Positions 15,070 to 29,639 are shown, counted from the stretch's first letter. The stretch is DNA of 64,000 nt from Pegea sp. RAD2-039 (GCA_034620365.1 JAQGEQ010000126.1:1-64000), one strand, 5' to 3'. Program-made: numbers and translations. Notes: generated by a model not told the origin, from the sequence alone.

Positions 15070-17054
15070 TTTGTTTTGCATTTGCAGAAATGAAATTAAA
15101 AATGAAACAAAATCACAATTTCGCCCAGTCACAAGAAAAGCGTTTAACACGTCATGATGACGTCATTAACAGATTACCGCTTTGCACTTTTTAATTTTTA
15201 ACTGTGAAAACTTATTTGAAGTATTTCTATTTCTGAGAATTATTGTTCAAACTTTTTTTTTTACTTTTAAACTAACTTTCTTTTAATAATCAGCTTTTGA
15301 TGCTCATCTTTTCAAATAAAATCATAAAATTTATCTTTTATCAATTCAACTGATATTTTCAATGCGCGATTACCATTTCGCACTATTTCTACAAATAATC
15401 TTCCAAATATTCACGTGTTTAGACTATCTGAATAAAATTTATTCAAAAACTACTTTTCTTAATTTAAAAATATCAAAAAAGCAACAATTTCTTTTCATTT
15501 TTCATGAATTTTTCAGTTTACAGATAAAGTTTTTGTGGTTAAAAGTTTGGAAATTTTGAAGATTGTGGTTTGAAACTAAATTATCAGCAGTCACTCCATC
15601 AAAGCAATCTCTTCAATCAACTTCAGGTACAACTTATAGACTTTCATCATAGTTTTCAATTTGATATATCTCAGCTTTTGGTTATGTTTAAAGGTAAATT
15701 CAATTTAGAACAGCACCATCTAAAAGATCACCAACCCCTTCCTATTTATTTACTAACAAGAAAATTTCATGTAAAAAAGCTTCGATGACATCATCAAGAT
15801 GACGTAACAAAGGTTAAATGAGATCTAGGGGAAGTGATTCAATACTGTACCTGTTATGGATTCACAGATTAGTTTAGAACATAAACAAAATTTATTAGAT
15901 GTTGTTTACATCGGTGTTGATTTCTCTCAGAGCATTTGAAATTTAGCAATATTAATATTATTATGATTAGCATTATGTGGCTTAACATGAAATGAGTAAT
16001 TTAATGGTTGATTCACCTACAAAGCATCTTACTTGTTGTTCAGAAAGCTGTTATGTATACATTTAATCACTACTAACCTAAACTATATTAACTAGCTGTT
16101 AGTTAAAACCAAATATTTTACTCGAATTAGAAATAGAACGGAAACAGAACTTTAAATAATGATTAATGTTTTAAAAACCTTTATGTAAATATAAGTTTTT
16201 ATTTTAATAGATGCTTTTGAGAATATTTTTGCATTAGGAATGTTATTCAGTTGTTTGTCAATAGATAAAAAAATAATCAAAATGTTTACAAGTAAAAAAT
16301 AGTTTAAATGTAAATTAGAAGATTTTCTATTTGTGCATTTTCTGTTAAACTTTTAAAGTTAACTTTACTTGATAGAATTTGTTCAACTTTCTGTTTTAAA
16401 GATAAGTTTCTTTGGAAAATATTGCACCAGTTATTAAAAGGAAAAAAGAAAGAAAATTAAAACAATAGAGAGAAAAAAGGATGTTTCAATGAGTTCGATT
16501 TCAAGTTGTTGTCAAGCTTGCAAAGTGACACTAACCTCCACGGTAGGGGTGAATATTACAAAGTAAGCTCCGATTACTACAACTTTGTCATATTTATTCT
16601 AGTCGATAAATTAACTCTTCATAACCATCCCTAAAATGTAATTACAAAACTCAACAATATTCCTATGTAATTCTTTTTGAATATTTTTGCCGCCACAACT
16701 TTTAGTTTGTGGTTTTTATGATTTGATTTTAAAGGTTTTTAATTATAAAACAACTGAATTAAATATTGATAATTTTATTAAGTATTTACAAACACCAGTA
16801 TAACATTAATACAGAAGTCAGTCGTAACTCTTATCATTATAATCTAATGACACACAACATTTTAAGAAAGGTGCAAAGATAACTTCGATAAAATACTTTG
16901 ATAAATTTTTTTATTCTACGGAATTTGTTTTTTCAATGCTTAAAAAAATACATAAAAGCAATTTAACATTATTTTAATTAGAAAACATCTTTCAAAAAAC
17001 ATATTTTGAACACAATCAGGAATAAGAAGTTTTATCAACTAGTTAAATTAAAAA
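15070..17054. other. AT-rich intergenic region between MSK and a LINE
   Basis: Short open frames at about 15362-15788 have low-complexity, AT-driven composition and no splice or domain support. A related pair of short words, GATTACCGCTTTGCAC near 15172 and GATTACCATTTCGCAC near 15367, is the only local repetition noticed. Confidence 0.45.
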
Positions 17055-18110
17055 TAGAAGACCCCATCAGAAGACTAGTTAGCAGTAGATGATGTCAGAG
17101 TGTTTGTGTATGCAGATGACATCAAGCTATTACCTCGCAATCCTTCAAAACTTCAAACTGCACTGTAGAAAACTGGTCTATGAACTGGCAGCTCAGAATT
17201 CAGCTCACAAAGTCTGAGCTTATAACTTTTTCTCGTAAATCAGCTGTAAATTTCTTGAACCAATACTCCATCAATAGATTTATTATACCACGAATGTCTT
17301 TGGTCTTTATCTTGGCATTACCCTATCACCTGACTTTAAATGGCGCAATTAGGATTCTGAAACCTTTACAAAATAAATGAATACATCTTGTTTATCTTAT
17401 TACAAAGACCTTTAATTATAAGGATTTGTACTTCTTCATCAATCTCTTCAAAGTGTACGTAGGTCCAATTCTTGAATACAATGTCAGTGCATGAATGCCA
17501 TACCAAGTTGGTGATATAAAAAAAAATCGAATCTGTTCAGACAACAGTTACGAGATTGGTATGCAGGAAACTTAATTTTAAATACGATAGTTATAAACGT
17601 CATCTTAGCTTTTTAAATTTAGATACTTTGGAAATTCGACGGATTAAATAAGACTTAATTCTTATTTTTAAAATCATCCACAATTTAATTGACCTTAAAT
17701 TCGATGATTTCTTTTCCATTAATCCTTCCCTCAAGTTATATCAATTCAGACGACACACATTACATCTTAATAAGTCTATATCTCCTGGTACGTTAATCAG
17801 AGCAGATGTTTTTTCTCATACCGTACAATTAGTACTTGGAACTAGCTGCCATCAGACATTGTCATGTCAAAATCACTCGTGTTGTTCAAGCAGAAGTTGA
17901 ACCGTTATAATATTACCAACATTGCCATTTCTAAACTGTAATTTTCCCCTTTTTTATATTATTAATATTTTATACATTTTTTCATTTCACTATTTGTAAC
18001 TTATTTATAATAATATATATTATTACAAATAATATTATTTGTGAGAATGTGTTTTAGTGAGAGGTGCTCTTTTAAGGCACCCTCCTTTGCGTTAATTGTT
18101 ATAAATAAAT
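17055..18110 (+). mobile_element. LINE fragment, reverse-transcriptase C-terminal half to 3' end
   Basis: Same family as the 8690-9795 copy but in plus orientation. The motif C region (FVYADDIKLL) is at about 17100-17135. It is followed by the connection region and the C-terminal block near 17800-17930, then the 3' UTR and terminal stem-loop (GGTGC then TCTTTTAA then GGCACC) at about 18063-18082 and an A-rich tail. Multiple frame breaks make it non-functional. Confidence 0.8.
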
Positions 18111-18811
18111 TATTAAATAGATAAGAATATAATTTTTTTAATTCTTAATAGTTTTCATTTTATTTCTAGATATGAGTAAACCTTACATACCCTTATAAAG
18201 TGCGCTTTATTTATGTTCTATTTTTTAAATGTATAATTTAAAACCATTATATTTGTGAATAACGATGGTTGAATGTTGTTGTAGTATAACTTTCAATTTT
18301 TTACAGAATTATATATTTTAGAAAGTTTCAGCGGTTTTGTCTCTAAACAATAATGCCGAAAATAAACTTTTGTATAATTATTTTTGAATTATTTCTTTTA
18401 AATTAAATTTATTTTATCAAATCAATGGATTATATTTAATAATTTAGATATGTAAAAATTATTTATTAACTAGTATATATTAGATTATTTAATTCAATTA
18501 GTAAAATGATATTTATATATCCAGAATTGTTCAAAATTAATTCAATTATTTATGGAAATTAAATATTGATTGAAGCTAAACTTTTTATAATTGACAAGTT
18601 ACATTTGTAAAAGTTTTTAATTTATGAATAGGTTTTGAACACAAAAACTGTTTTTTTTTATTTGTTAAATATCATTTTATTTTTAAATTATATTTCCATA
18701 TAGTTATTTTTCTTTAAAAAAAATTAAAATTCTTGCTAGTTTGTAGATCAAAAACTTTTATCAAAATTTTTACTTGTCGAAATTTGTTTTTAATACAATT
18801 TGTAGTTGACA
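18111..18811. other. AT-rich intergenic region upstream of RBM17
   Basis: Nothing recognisable apart from runs of A/T. It should include the RBM17 promoter. Confidence 0.4.
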
Positions 18812-20478
18812 ATGTCTTTATATGATGGATTGGAGGTTGATAATAATCCTACAAACAAAGTGGCCACTTGGTCTACTGGCTTTCAAATGTTGAAAACTCA
18901 ACTGGAGGTATTTTTGACCAATTTGAAATATAATTTTTTTGACATTTTTGTTCTTTTTTAATATTTTCCATTTTAGGCCAGAAAAGCAACATTAACAAAA
19001 GCAAAAAATGAAAGGAACCGGGTTTCGACTGTCGCTCCTGTGATTGATTTTAATAAGCTGCGTCAGGAGGATGTCATTTGCTGAAAATGAACATCAGATA
19101 AAGATTTTAAACGTCTGTTCTTTAGGAAGAGCCTGAAGTCGGGAAACCAACTGTGTTCCTTGGAGGTGGGGAAGTTCTTTCTAAATTTTATGATGAATAT
19201 GATCCAGCACATCCAAACGAGTATGAGAAGCTGGCTAAGAACAGTAATCGTGAAAAAGAAAAAAAAGCTGAAAAAGAAAGGTGAATATCTTCTTCTTAGA
19301 TGAGTTAAACAATCTTCTTGAGGAGATTAGCTAAAAGATCTTCTTAGAATCAAGTAAAAGAATTTTATGAAGGGAGTTAAACCATCTTCATCTTTTCACC
19401 ATTTTATTAAATTTTAAACTTTAAAAGAGAAAGAGAAATTGAAGAGAGAAGGAAACGAAGAGCACAACGTCACGCCCAACAGGGACTCACAGGAGATTCC
19501 TCTCTTATTCCCAGAGATTATGAAAATGATGAAGCTGAATATGAGAAAATGAAATCAGCTAAAGGTATCCTCATCCTTCTGATCTTCATCTTCATCATAT
19601 CCAATCTTCAGCTGTCACAAAAGCGGCGATTGCCCCTCCGTCTGTCCTTCTCGAGTCAGCTCCGATTAATCCAAGTAAATTAAAACTTCATTTGTCATCT
19701 TCTGATTTCGAAGCTTACAGATGTTTCACCACTAGTTGGCGCTGTTGGGGTGCAATTTGCTCAAGATCTTAAGTAAGTCGCAAAGTTTGAATGATCATGA
19801 AGTGATGTGGGTCGTTTAGGGGGTCAGTTGCTCATCGAATAATGTCTAAATACGGATTCAAAGAAGGAAAAGGACTAGGCAAAGATAACAGTGGGATGAG
19901 TCACGCGCTTCAAGTGATTCTCGCGGATTAATTTTTATCTTTTGAGAAAATCTTGTTGGAATTAGGTTGAGAAGACCAGTAAGAGAGGAGGAAAGATCAT
20001 CTCGAGTGAACAAATGATGGAAGAAGCGATGAATGAGCAACAACAGCGCGCTACAAACGCAGAACTCTTTAAGAATCCGACTAAAGTCATCTGCTTGAGG
20101 GTACAGAATCTCATCTTCTTCATCTTCTTACTCATTTAATCTTCAGAATATGGTTGGGATTGGCGAAGTGGATGATGATTTGCTGGTCGAAACCAAAGAA
20201 GAGTGCTCGAAATACGGAAACGTCGTCAACAGTTTGGTTTACGAGGTGAGCGCCGCGCACTTTGTGACATTAGTGACGTCATCAAACTGATGTAGATGCG
20301 AGGAGTGGCTGATGACGAAGCGATCCGTATCTTCCTGGAGTTTGATCGCGTTGAAGCCTCTACTAAAGCAGTCGTTGACCTCAATGGCCGTTTTTTTGGG
20401 GGTCGAACCGTCAAAGCGTCCTTTTATGACGTGGACAAGTTCGCTACTTACAAGCTCGACTTGCCCATCAACACATGA
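18812..20478 (+). CDS. RBM17: Splicing factor RBM17/SPF45
   Basis: Nuclear spliceosomal factor for 3' splice-site use and alternative splicing; its UHM binds ULM peptides of SF3B1, SF1 and U2AF65. Ten exons fit: 18812-18907, 18977-19072, 19126-19280, 19428-19564, 19612-19674, 19721-19772, 19820-19913, 19966-20100, 20147-20245 and 20296-20478. They total 1110 bases (369 residues; human is 401). The N-terminus MSLYDGLEV is typical of the family. A conserved FYDEYDPAHPNEYEK block is followed by a charged, basic helical stretch. A G-patch lies at residues about 205-240 (ahrimskyGFKEGKGLGKDNSGM, conserved glycines present). A C-terminal UHM-type RRM carries the R-F-F-GGR-x-V-K-A-xFY signature (GRFFGGRTVKASFYD). 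Most introns are about 45-70 bases and rich in CTTCATCTTC-like tracts. No odd features; ordinary ortholog. Confidence 0.95.
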
Positions 20479-20577
20479 CGGTCACATGACTCCTCCACGT
20501 GACTTGCTTTTCTTTTATGTTGATTCAGTTATTTGAAATTTGAATGTTTTTGTTGAAATCTTTTAGAAGTAAAAAAA

Positions 20578-20583
20578 ATAAAG
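20578..20583 (+). promoter_or_regulatory. Poly(A) signal AATAAA
   Basis: Hexamer 100 bases after the RBM17 stop codon. Confidence 0.6.
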
Positions 20584-21374
20584 AAAACTTTCATTCAAAT
20601 CAGTTTTTTTTTCAACATTTTTTGATTTTTTTGTTTAAAGTTTTTTGATAATCAAAATTCTTTTGGAGATCATTTCAAACTTTCTGATTCAAATTATTTG
20701 ATAATTTATTAATTATTTTAATTCTGTGAGATATTTAACTTACAATAATTCTTAGCAGTTTTCTTCCAAAGATTACATGAAATTTGTTGAATAATAATTT
20801 TTTCGTCGTTTTTCTGCTTTTTCTCAACTTACATTTCTTGTTTAGCTGCTTGATTACTTTCAAATTTCCAACAAAATTTAAACGTTTTCTAAAATTAAAT
20901 ATTTTTTAAGTACATTTCAAAAGTCTATTTCTCGCCTCTAATTTTTTCAACATTTTAATTTTTAAATTGATATCTTTTGGTTGTGGTCAACCACTAGGTT
21001 TAGAAACACAACTCATCATACTAGCTTTCTTATTCTCACTTTTAGCAAGTATTTCAAACAGTCATCAAATCAGTCTCATTAATTACAGGTGATTACTTGT
21101 TAGCAAGCAGATATAACAGAAGTTACAAATAAAGAAGCGATGAAATAGAAGTAAGGGTATGGAAAAATTAAGTTACAAGCTTGGAGATAAATGGTTAAAA
21201 ATTTGGATAAATTCTAAATGAAATTTGTCAAATGAATAAAATCATACGTTTCATAAGAACCTAGATCAAGTTTTATCGATTTAGGGAATTATCCAACTTA
21301 TTGGTTTAAAATATATTACAAAAATGTTGAAGATAATAAATGAAACAAAAATTGAAATTTTGAATCAGAAAAAG
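20584..21374. other. Convergent intergenic region between RBM17 and the ZP gene
   Basis: It lies between two gene 3' ends, with no coding signal. I could not find a canonical AATAAA for the minus-strand ZP gene here. Confidence 0.4.
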
Positions 21375-24300
21375 TTAGAAGCTCTCCCGAGTAAAGCTGA
21401 GAGATGTCAAGTTCTTTCTAGTTGCTTCTTGTGCTTCCTTATCTGCAATCGCTTCTTTCTGTTTCCATTTCCGTCTTCCAACCACTCCTCCAAGTATCCC
21501 TAGCAGGATTACAACCAAGACCACTCCAGCAATTAAAATCATGATCGATTGATCATCTAAAGCGGGATCATTTTAAAACCGAAGAAGAACTTTTAACTTC
21601 TGAAGACTTACCTATCTCATTATCTAAATCCCAACTTTCTTGGTTATCTTCATCTATAGTCACTTGAATTGGTCCTTGACTCACAACGTGACCAATTGGA
21701 CCATTTGAATCAGGGTCAAAGACTCCTTCTCTGCTAGACACACTCCTTCTCATCCTAAAGAAGCTGTTTCCATTACAATCAATCTACCAACAACGAAGCA
21801 AATGTAAAGTTGAAGTAATCTGGTGGTTGGAACTAACCCCGCTTCCGCTGCAAATCTCATTCGTCTTGCTGCAGATATCTACCTCACAATGGATGTAGAC
21901 ATCATCCGCACTGAACCTCCATTTAAACATCTGGAATTTGAACTGAGAGATCTCAGACTTTCCATTTTGTTTAATCGCAATTGTTGTATCGTTTGAGTTC
22001 ACGCATCTTTTCAAGATCAGTCGTCATTAGTAATCAGAAGATCAGGAAGAAAAACAAACCTGTCAGAGATCAGCATGTGCTTGGTGGAGATTGGATCAGT
22101 AGGATCACCTGATTGTGACGCGAAACATCGATCGAGCGTCACTGCAAGCTTAGCGCCTTGTAGATGAGCAAGCTCCACCTAGTGGCATCATTTACAATTG
22201 ATGAAAATCTCGGCAGACATCTGTTGAACTCACTTGAACGTAGATGTAAGAACCAACCATGATAGTCGGCGAAGGTGAGTACTGTTTGCGGTAGCTACTG
22301 TCCCGAAATAATGTCATGCTCACTTCAAATTGGCCCTTTTCGTTGGCAAATTTGATTACGCTACAAATGAGACAAAATGAAGTTTGAAACAAATCTTGCT
22401 TCATCCAAAATGTGTCTTATTTATCACCAGAGGAAATTGTCAGGTGTTTGACATTTTTTTGGATGATAAATTTTATTCATCATCAAATTACGAAGAAATA
22501 CTAAAAATGGCGTAATCAATGATGTCATCACCGGTGAATACAATCCAGAAACTTCTTAAAGAACTCTGTGGGAGTACGATTCAGTTCTCCTTTTATGATA
22601 AATAAAAAGAAATGAATTAGATTATCATTTATAAATAAACAAATTTCTCTTTCTTTGGAAACTTTCTGAATGATACGCCATCTGAACAGCTTTTAGCTTC
22701 TTAACAATATTTCTTTTTGGTGATTGTCTCGAATGTTTAAGAGCGAATAAAAATATATTGAAAACAATAAAACTCTCGAAACTGACCAATCACATTGGAT
22801 CAAATTTGATTTATCCTCCAAAATTCAATTATCGGTGCTATTTTTTTTAAACAGCTTTCACAAGCAACTACAAATCTGTTTTAGGTAGATGTTTCGATAA
22901 TATTTTTAATAAACCTTTTGGCGCTTTCGTAGTAAATAAAAATAGTTTGTTGATAAAGCACAATTTGAAATTAGCTTCTAATCATTAACAAAATACTCAA
23001 AAAAATCACTTAAAAGTTACACAAAATTCAACAGGATTTGAATGAACAGGTCTTACTTAATAGTAGGAGTAACTGAAGGTCCTGAAACCGTATAAGTATC
23101 TTCATATATACATTTGAAGTCGAGAAGTATGAGTTCTCGATCGATAAGGTTGTGAGTATTGTTAACTTCTCGATTCCATACTACAGTGTTGCTAAATGTG
23201 TAGTCGTCTCCTGCTCGTTGTTGCTACAAACACAGGTTACTTGTAAAGCTGTAAGCTGATTGGTCAGTCACTTACGGCAACTTGAGTACCGCAATTTGTA
23301 AATGGAGCATTAATAGATAACTTGTAAAGGTTGTCTTCTTCCGTGGCCCTACACTTGCGGTTAGCCGTAGATCTTCCGAAAAAGACAAAGTCTACGTCGT
23401 CTTCGATGCCTAGCTCTTGGACTAGGCCTCGATCTATAACCACATCTATCCTTCGGTTTCCACATTGAACTGTAGGTTCAGCTGAATGGAAAATATTTGA
23501 ATCAAGAAAATCGTGTTGGGTAGTAAAAAAAAAAGTAGTTTTGATTGCTGAAAATTAGTGTTGAAATTATTTTGTTTCATTCTAGATTGGATTTGAGCTT
23601 GAGGCAATTTTGGTGGCTTTTGTTTAAAACATATTCCTTGGATGAACTTTTTAAAATAAAAATATTTCCCAATTGTTTATTGTTTTCTTTTATAAAAACA
23701 GAATGTGAAAACAAATTCTAAGCATTTTTTTCATTCGATAAATTGTTTTTTAAAGTTTAATTAAACCAAAATAAATTAAAAGTGAGAAAAAGCTATAAAG
23801 AAAAAAAAAAAATTTAGTTGAAACAAAAAGGAATATATTAATTAATTATTTCGAATTTTATATTCAGTCAGGTTCAGTTAGTTTCGAACCGACTCACCAA
23901 CTTCTTAAAACAATACTTTATCAATAAAACAAAAGTTGATCTTTTAATATTACATTCAACTTCGATGACTTTCAAATATCTTTTCAAATGATTCATTAAT
24001 ACCAAACTTGTCAATTTTCTTAGTATAATTTTTTACAATTTTATTCAGATTAACTTCATTAATTCAGATTAATTTCAACTTGATTCACTATAGATTACTT
24101 TTAGCAATTACTTTTTTCTTTTTACTTTGATATGAAAACAAATTGCGATAATATTTTACAAAAATAAGTTTATATTTTCACAAAATAAAATTATAGCTTG
24201 ATCTTCATGTCTTTGAAAAATAAAACAAGTAAATACGAAATCTAATTTTTTTAGAGATTTCTTTTTAATTTTTGCACCGACTTCAAGGTATAAATTTAAA

Positions 24301-25458
24301 ATAAGAAAGCTTTGAGCTTGGCGCTTAAATGTTTGATAGTGTCCAGATAAGCTCCTTCAAGTTGTAAACCAATTATATTTATTATTGCGTTATATAAAAG
24401 TATATACATACCAAACGTTATATACGAGTAGATCTGCGTATATATGATGCTTAGATCTGTAATCATAAAAACCACCAAACCGTTGTTTATTGAACCATTA
24501 AATTGAAATCATTTTAGATTGAAATTTCATAATAATGAGATATTCTCGTTTTTCATAAGCTCAATCGGAAAAAGCATGACTTTTCAAGCTATAATTTTAA
24601 AAAAGATTTATTTTGCATTCTGCTTGAGGCAATAAACTCGAGTAAATTCATAAAATCTCTCTATTTCTGATCTTCAAACTAGAACAAAAAAGTTCATTCA
24701 TTTTAAAGAGTTTTAACATAAATTTGTATATTTGAAAAACCAGCACAACAGCAGCAGGAAAATCCATCTGCTGTGGTATCGAAAAGTGATCAATTTGTTA
24801 AGCTGCTAATTTTCCTTATAGACAATTAAATTTCAAATTCAGTGAAAAGATTTGAATGATTCCTACAATTTCCACTTTCACTATTTAATGTAAACTCAGT
24901 TTAGCTGCAAAACCTTCTCATTTATATACAGCAAATCATCAGCTGCTAAAACCACTTCTTATTATAGACATGGAAGTCTCATTTCAAAAGCTATACAAGA
25001 CTCAAGTTTTCTGACTAATCTCATAAACTTCAAAATTACAAATGAATTGTTCAAGAAAGACACATAGTACTGACGAGGAGTGTTATCTAAGAAAAAATCT
25101 TCAGAGAAATACTTCTATAATCGATTAAATTGTTCATTTGGTTTTTATATATTAAAGGAAACTAAATAATGTTTTAATGTTTCCAAGTTTCAGCAACTTA
25201 CGATGTTTACAGTCTTGGCCAGCCCACCCCTGGTCGCATTCACACCAATAACCACGAGAATAAATTTCATTCGGGACACACAATCCTTTGTTGCTGCATC
25301 TTACTCCAAAGCAGGGGTCTTCGTCTTCTGAGTACTTAGCTATCATTGAAAAGAATGATCAGAAAAGGAATCATTTTACAAACAAATTTCTCACCGTTAG
25401 ATAAGTTGGAATTAAGTAGTATTAAACAGAATAATAATGTGATTGGTTCTCTTATCAT
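21375..25458 (-). CDS. EGF plus zona pellucida (ZP) domain membrane protein
   Basis: Nine exons on the minus strand fit: 25395-25458, 25202-25339, 23276-23481, 23057-23223, 22234-22360, 22060-22178, 21838-22006, 21612-21783 and 21375-21556. They total 1344 bases (447 residues). The product has a signal peptide (MIREPITLLFCLILL), one EGF-like domain with six cysteines (DPCFGVRCSNKGLC to GWAGQDC), then a ZP-N half starting at VQCGNRRIDV and a ZP-C half with the HCEVDICS motif. Next come a basic RMRR site matching the furin-type consensus cleavage site of ZP proteins, a membrane segment (IMILIAGVVLVVILLGILGG) and a short charged tail ending RESF. Known family behaviour is secretion, cleavage near the RxRR site and polymerisation into extracellular filaments or matrix. 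The first two introns are long (about 1.7 kb and small), the rest short. Orthology to a named ZP protein is not clear; the role could be in an egg coat, epithelium or cuticle. Confidence 0.9.
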
Positions 25459-28400
25459 CCTGTAAATGATTTTTTAATGATTTTTTATACAACTGATTAA
25501 AATAACGTCAAACTCGAATAATTTGAATTTCAATATTTTGTGTTTCAATATTTTATGTATACAAAATGAGAACTTGTTTAATGTTGTAGATAAAAGGAAG
25601 CAGATAGAAATTTAACTACCATTAAATAATAAGAAAATTACAAAAATATCTGAAACTTATAAAATTACGAATAATTCTAACCATGAAGAATTAAATCTCA
25701 ATTAATTTTCACCGTTTTTAAACTTTTCTTGTTTTTTTTTGACAGCTTATTAAGCTTTAATCTTTTTCATCAACATTTTTTATAAAACTTTTTTGAATTA
25801 TTTAAACAGTTTTATTTTTTACAAACTTTTCTAGAAACACTCTATCTATTATTAAGAAGCTTCTATAAAGTTTTGGCCGAAACTGTTTAAATTTTTAAAG
25901 AGAGCGGTTAATTGTATTTAAAATATCAGGATAACAAATAAGCTTAAAGAAATCAATTTCTTATTGATTGTATTAAAAATTAGAAAATATGTTTTTCTAA
26001 CTTTCACTTTTGTGATTTTACATTCAATTTTATTAAAACTAAGAAATGAATAAGTTTTTATAAAAGCTTTTTTGATATCATTTATTTAAAAGAATTTTGA
26101 GCTTTTAGAATTTTGAAAAAAAAAACGGGTTTTTTTACTTCAAATGTTTTATAAATTGAAATATCTTCCTTTTAACCGAAGAATTTAGAAAATATTTAGG
26201 AAAAAAGGAGGCAAATAAACATAAATATTATTCTTTTTAAAATTCATAGATCACTGAAAAATGATCAATCTGAGATGATTGGAGTTCTAGAATTTCATAG
26301 TCATTCAGATACCTTGAAAATGTTTTAAAGGTGAGCCAAAGTCCTCCTTGTAAGAGATTTAATTTTGATCCACGAGAATCTGCTGAAGAAAATAACTTCA
26401 GACATTTTGATTGATTAGATAGATAAACATAAAATATTGATAATAATGATGACTCATAAGTAGAAGAAGTTTAGATAAAATACTTCATATGAACTTTATG
26501 TGATTAAATGATTTTCTACTTATAATTGCGTGCTGAAATTTGCTGTAAATAGAAACTTCTAGATTAATACGTTCGTTCATACAAATAGAGAATTGATTAG
26601 TAAACCAATTTGTCATAAGTTTCATAAACCACAATTGAATAAGCCTATTCGTGAAATTTGATATTCTAACTTACTGCTTTAGATAAAGTTGTTTTTCTAT
26701 TTTTGATTCTTTGAAAAACTTTTTGTTTCCAAAAGACCTCATAATGCAAAATCTAAAAATGTTTTAAAACTCATTATATCTTACATTATGCAGCATTCAC
26801 CTAAAAATTGTTGATAATGTTTAGATAATTTTAATTGAATTAAAATTCGTCTAAAATAATTGTACTTTTTTGGTTTAAAACCATATTTTTTATCTGTTTT
26901 CAAACTACAAGCTTTATTTTTCGATCTAAATTACAGACTTTATAACTTGTCAAATAGGTCATGGTATGTTTTTAACGACCTACACAAACTTGTACATCTT
27001 TATATATTTTTTTACCGACCGACAAAATTTTGAGTAAAAATTGTCAAGGAAAATAAGATAACTTCACGATAAAACCCTGACAAACCATTCTTTATTAAGA
27101 ACGATATAATATTTATCAATGATCAAATTATATAAATAGGCTGTTATAGTATGTAATTATATTTTAGAAAATTTAAAGTCATTAATTATCAATCGTGATA
27201 TATTGAACAAATAAGTAAAAAATCTTTTATAAACAAATTATTTTGATTTAAACAAAATATAAGTATCTTATCTCCGTGAAAAGTCCGCATTCCATTGTTT
27301 ATAAGCAGGAATAAAAAGGAAAAAAAACCTTCAATTTGAGTAACAATTTTTAAAGTATTAAAAATAAATTAAATAAAAAAGAAATAATTATTCATAAAAA
27401 TAACTTTCTTTTATCAAGTATTGTTCTAACCTGATTTTTATCAGCTTAACTTAGCAGCGATTTTAATCTTAGTTTTAATCATAGAAGATAAAAAAGAGCT
27501 TTCCAAATATTCAAAAGTGTTTAGCTGAGGTTTTAAAAATAAATCTTTTTATTCTAATTTAGATTTAAAATCCATGAAGATCTTTAAAAAAAAATTTTTT
27601 GAAAAAAACTTTTATGTGAAATAAACAGAAAGAATCAAAGATTATTTGACAGCTAATAAAGCTTTACAGCAAAACCAAGATAAATATTTAAAAATTATTA
27701 TCATTTCCACAGATATCTTATTAGTCATCAAGTTGTGAAACATAAAAATTACATTTTCACTTCACCTCAGTAACTACCCATTTTTAATCAAAAAAGGTAA
27801 TTGGATTACAACTGATAAATAAAGCAAACATCTTCTTATAGCAAAACTCAAAAGCTTAATAATATATGACGTTAAACTTGTAATTTGGCGACATTATTAT
27901 TTTAATTAAAAACTATCTGACTTAAAATTAATTAACTGAAATAAGTTTGTTGTATGAAACTTGTTGTTCTAAATCACTAAAACTTTATTGAACTGGATTA
28001 ACATGCTCTTAATATTGTGATTCAAGTTTCTACTCTAAACAAAATTTATCGAATTAGTTTCTCTTTTCAAAATTTGTATACCCTTTTTATCACATTTAAT
28101 TTCATTAAAAGTTTCTACAAACATTTTTACGAATAGTTATTTTAAATCCAACATAAAACCATTTTAGTAATATGATTTTATTATCGTTACCTAAGACGAC
28201 TTAAAGTACTTAAAAGAAACAAAATAACTCAAATATCATTCTTAATTTACAAAATAAAAATAAATAGCCTGAAGATTTGATAGTATCTTTTAGCTAAATT
28301 ATCAAATCTGTTAACTGAGTCATTCATTGATCAATACATTGTGACAATGGAGGTAGACTTTTAGAAACTTACGTTTCAACTCAGCTTGCTCAACCAGTAT

Positions 28401-29639
28401 CCACAGCTAATCAAACATTTGTTGAAAGTATTCGCCTAAGGCACTAAAGTTGAAGAAAAAACACTCAGTCTAAAAGAAAGTCAAGCTTTTCGCATGTCCT
28501 TACAGATAATAAAGATAAATCTTCACTTCGAAAATAGGTAGTAAATATGTTGGTGACGATTTGAATTTAGTGAAATACTTCTTATACTCAATATATAATA
28601 AAGATGATAAAAAATATCATTTATGAAAATATGATAAGATTTTAGATCATTTTAGATCAAAACAATTGTAATTTAAACGCTCAAAAACAACTTGTTGAAA
28701 CTGAACATCAAAAGAAGTTTGAAGCTGAGCTTGTAACTAGCTGTAAACATAAAAAGTGAAATTACCTAACAGCTGTTGGAGTAGAAAAAGTGATGTAAAA
28801 ATCATTTTTAAATCTATAAATCGATTTTCATACATGTTGAAGTCTAGATGTTATCGAGTACTAATCATTAATCATTTGTGCGAAATTTTGTGCCGTAACC
28901 TAAAAACAAATTTATAATATTACAAGTTATAAAGGTAAGTTTAAATTAAAGTATTCACCTAAATCTTATCAATAAATTAGAGTAAAAGCAACTTTAAAAT
29001 AAAATTACTTTGATTGAGGACAAAGCCATTCTTTTGTTGAAATATAAGCTTGAAATTGTTTCATTCACAAAAGTAAACTTTGTTTTATTTATAGATCATC
29101 TTCCTCACCCTTTATTGTCTTGTAAGTTTTTTTTTAAAGTCAGATAAGAATCAAAAGTTTAGAGTTAAAAAAAACTCGTTTACTTTTAAGTACCATAAAC
29201 ACACATTTTGTTGAACACGATGCCTCAATTCAATTGTTTTTACTATAGATGAAGTATTTTAATTTGCTTTAAAAACTGTTATTATCAACACAGGGCTCCA
29301 ATGTTAATTACAAAAATGTCTACAAAACAAGTTCTTGTTATTTTAGAAGGGTACAAGGAAGGGTTTACAAGTTTGAATTTTATAACTTATCAACCATCCT
29401 TTTGGTTTTTATTTAATTATTTATTTTATTTAACTTATGTCTGTAAATAACAAATTACACAACTCTTATAGCCAACAAAACAAAAACGAAATTAGCAAAA
29501 AGGTAATAAAAAGGTCTTAGGTATCATAATTTAACATCAGTTAATACAGGAAAACACTGCAGAGGTATAAATCAAAAATAAAGTAATAGAATAAGAAAAA
29601 AAAATGTTATAATTCACTTGTTGACAAAATTACATAAAT
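25459..29639. other. Long AT-rich intergenic region
   Basis: No coding frames or motifs are supported. A short stretch near 28340-28450 (minus strand) has higher complexity and ends in a GTAAGT-like donor, so it could be a 5' UTR exon of the ZP gene; nothing else supports this. Confidence 0.4.

Noticed and set aside
15362-15788. Two plus-strand frames of 65 and 72 codons
   Set aside because: F/L/K/Q-rich composition set by AT-rich DNA; no ATG context, splice sites or similarity.
20226-20536. Overlapping frames over the RBM17 last exon
   Set aside because: Only the frame ending at 20478 carries the conserved RRM/UHM signature.
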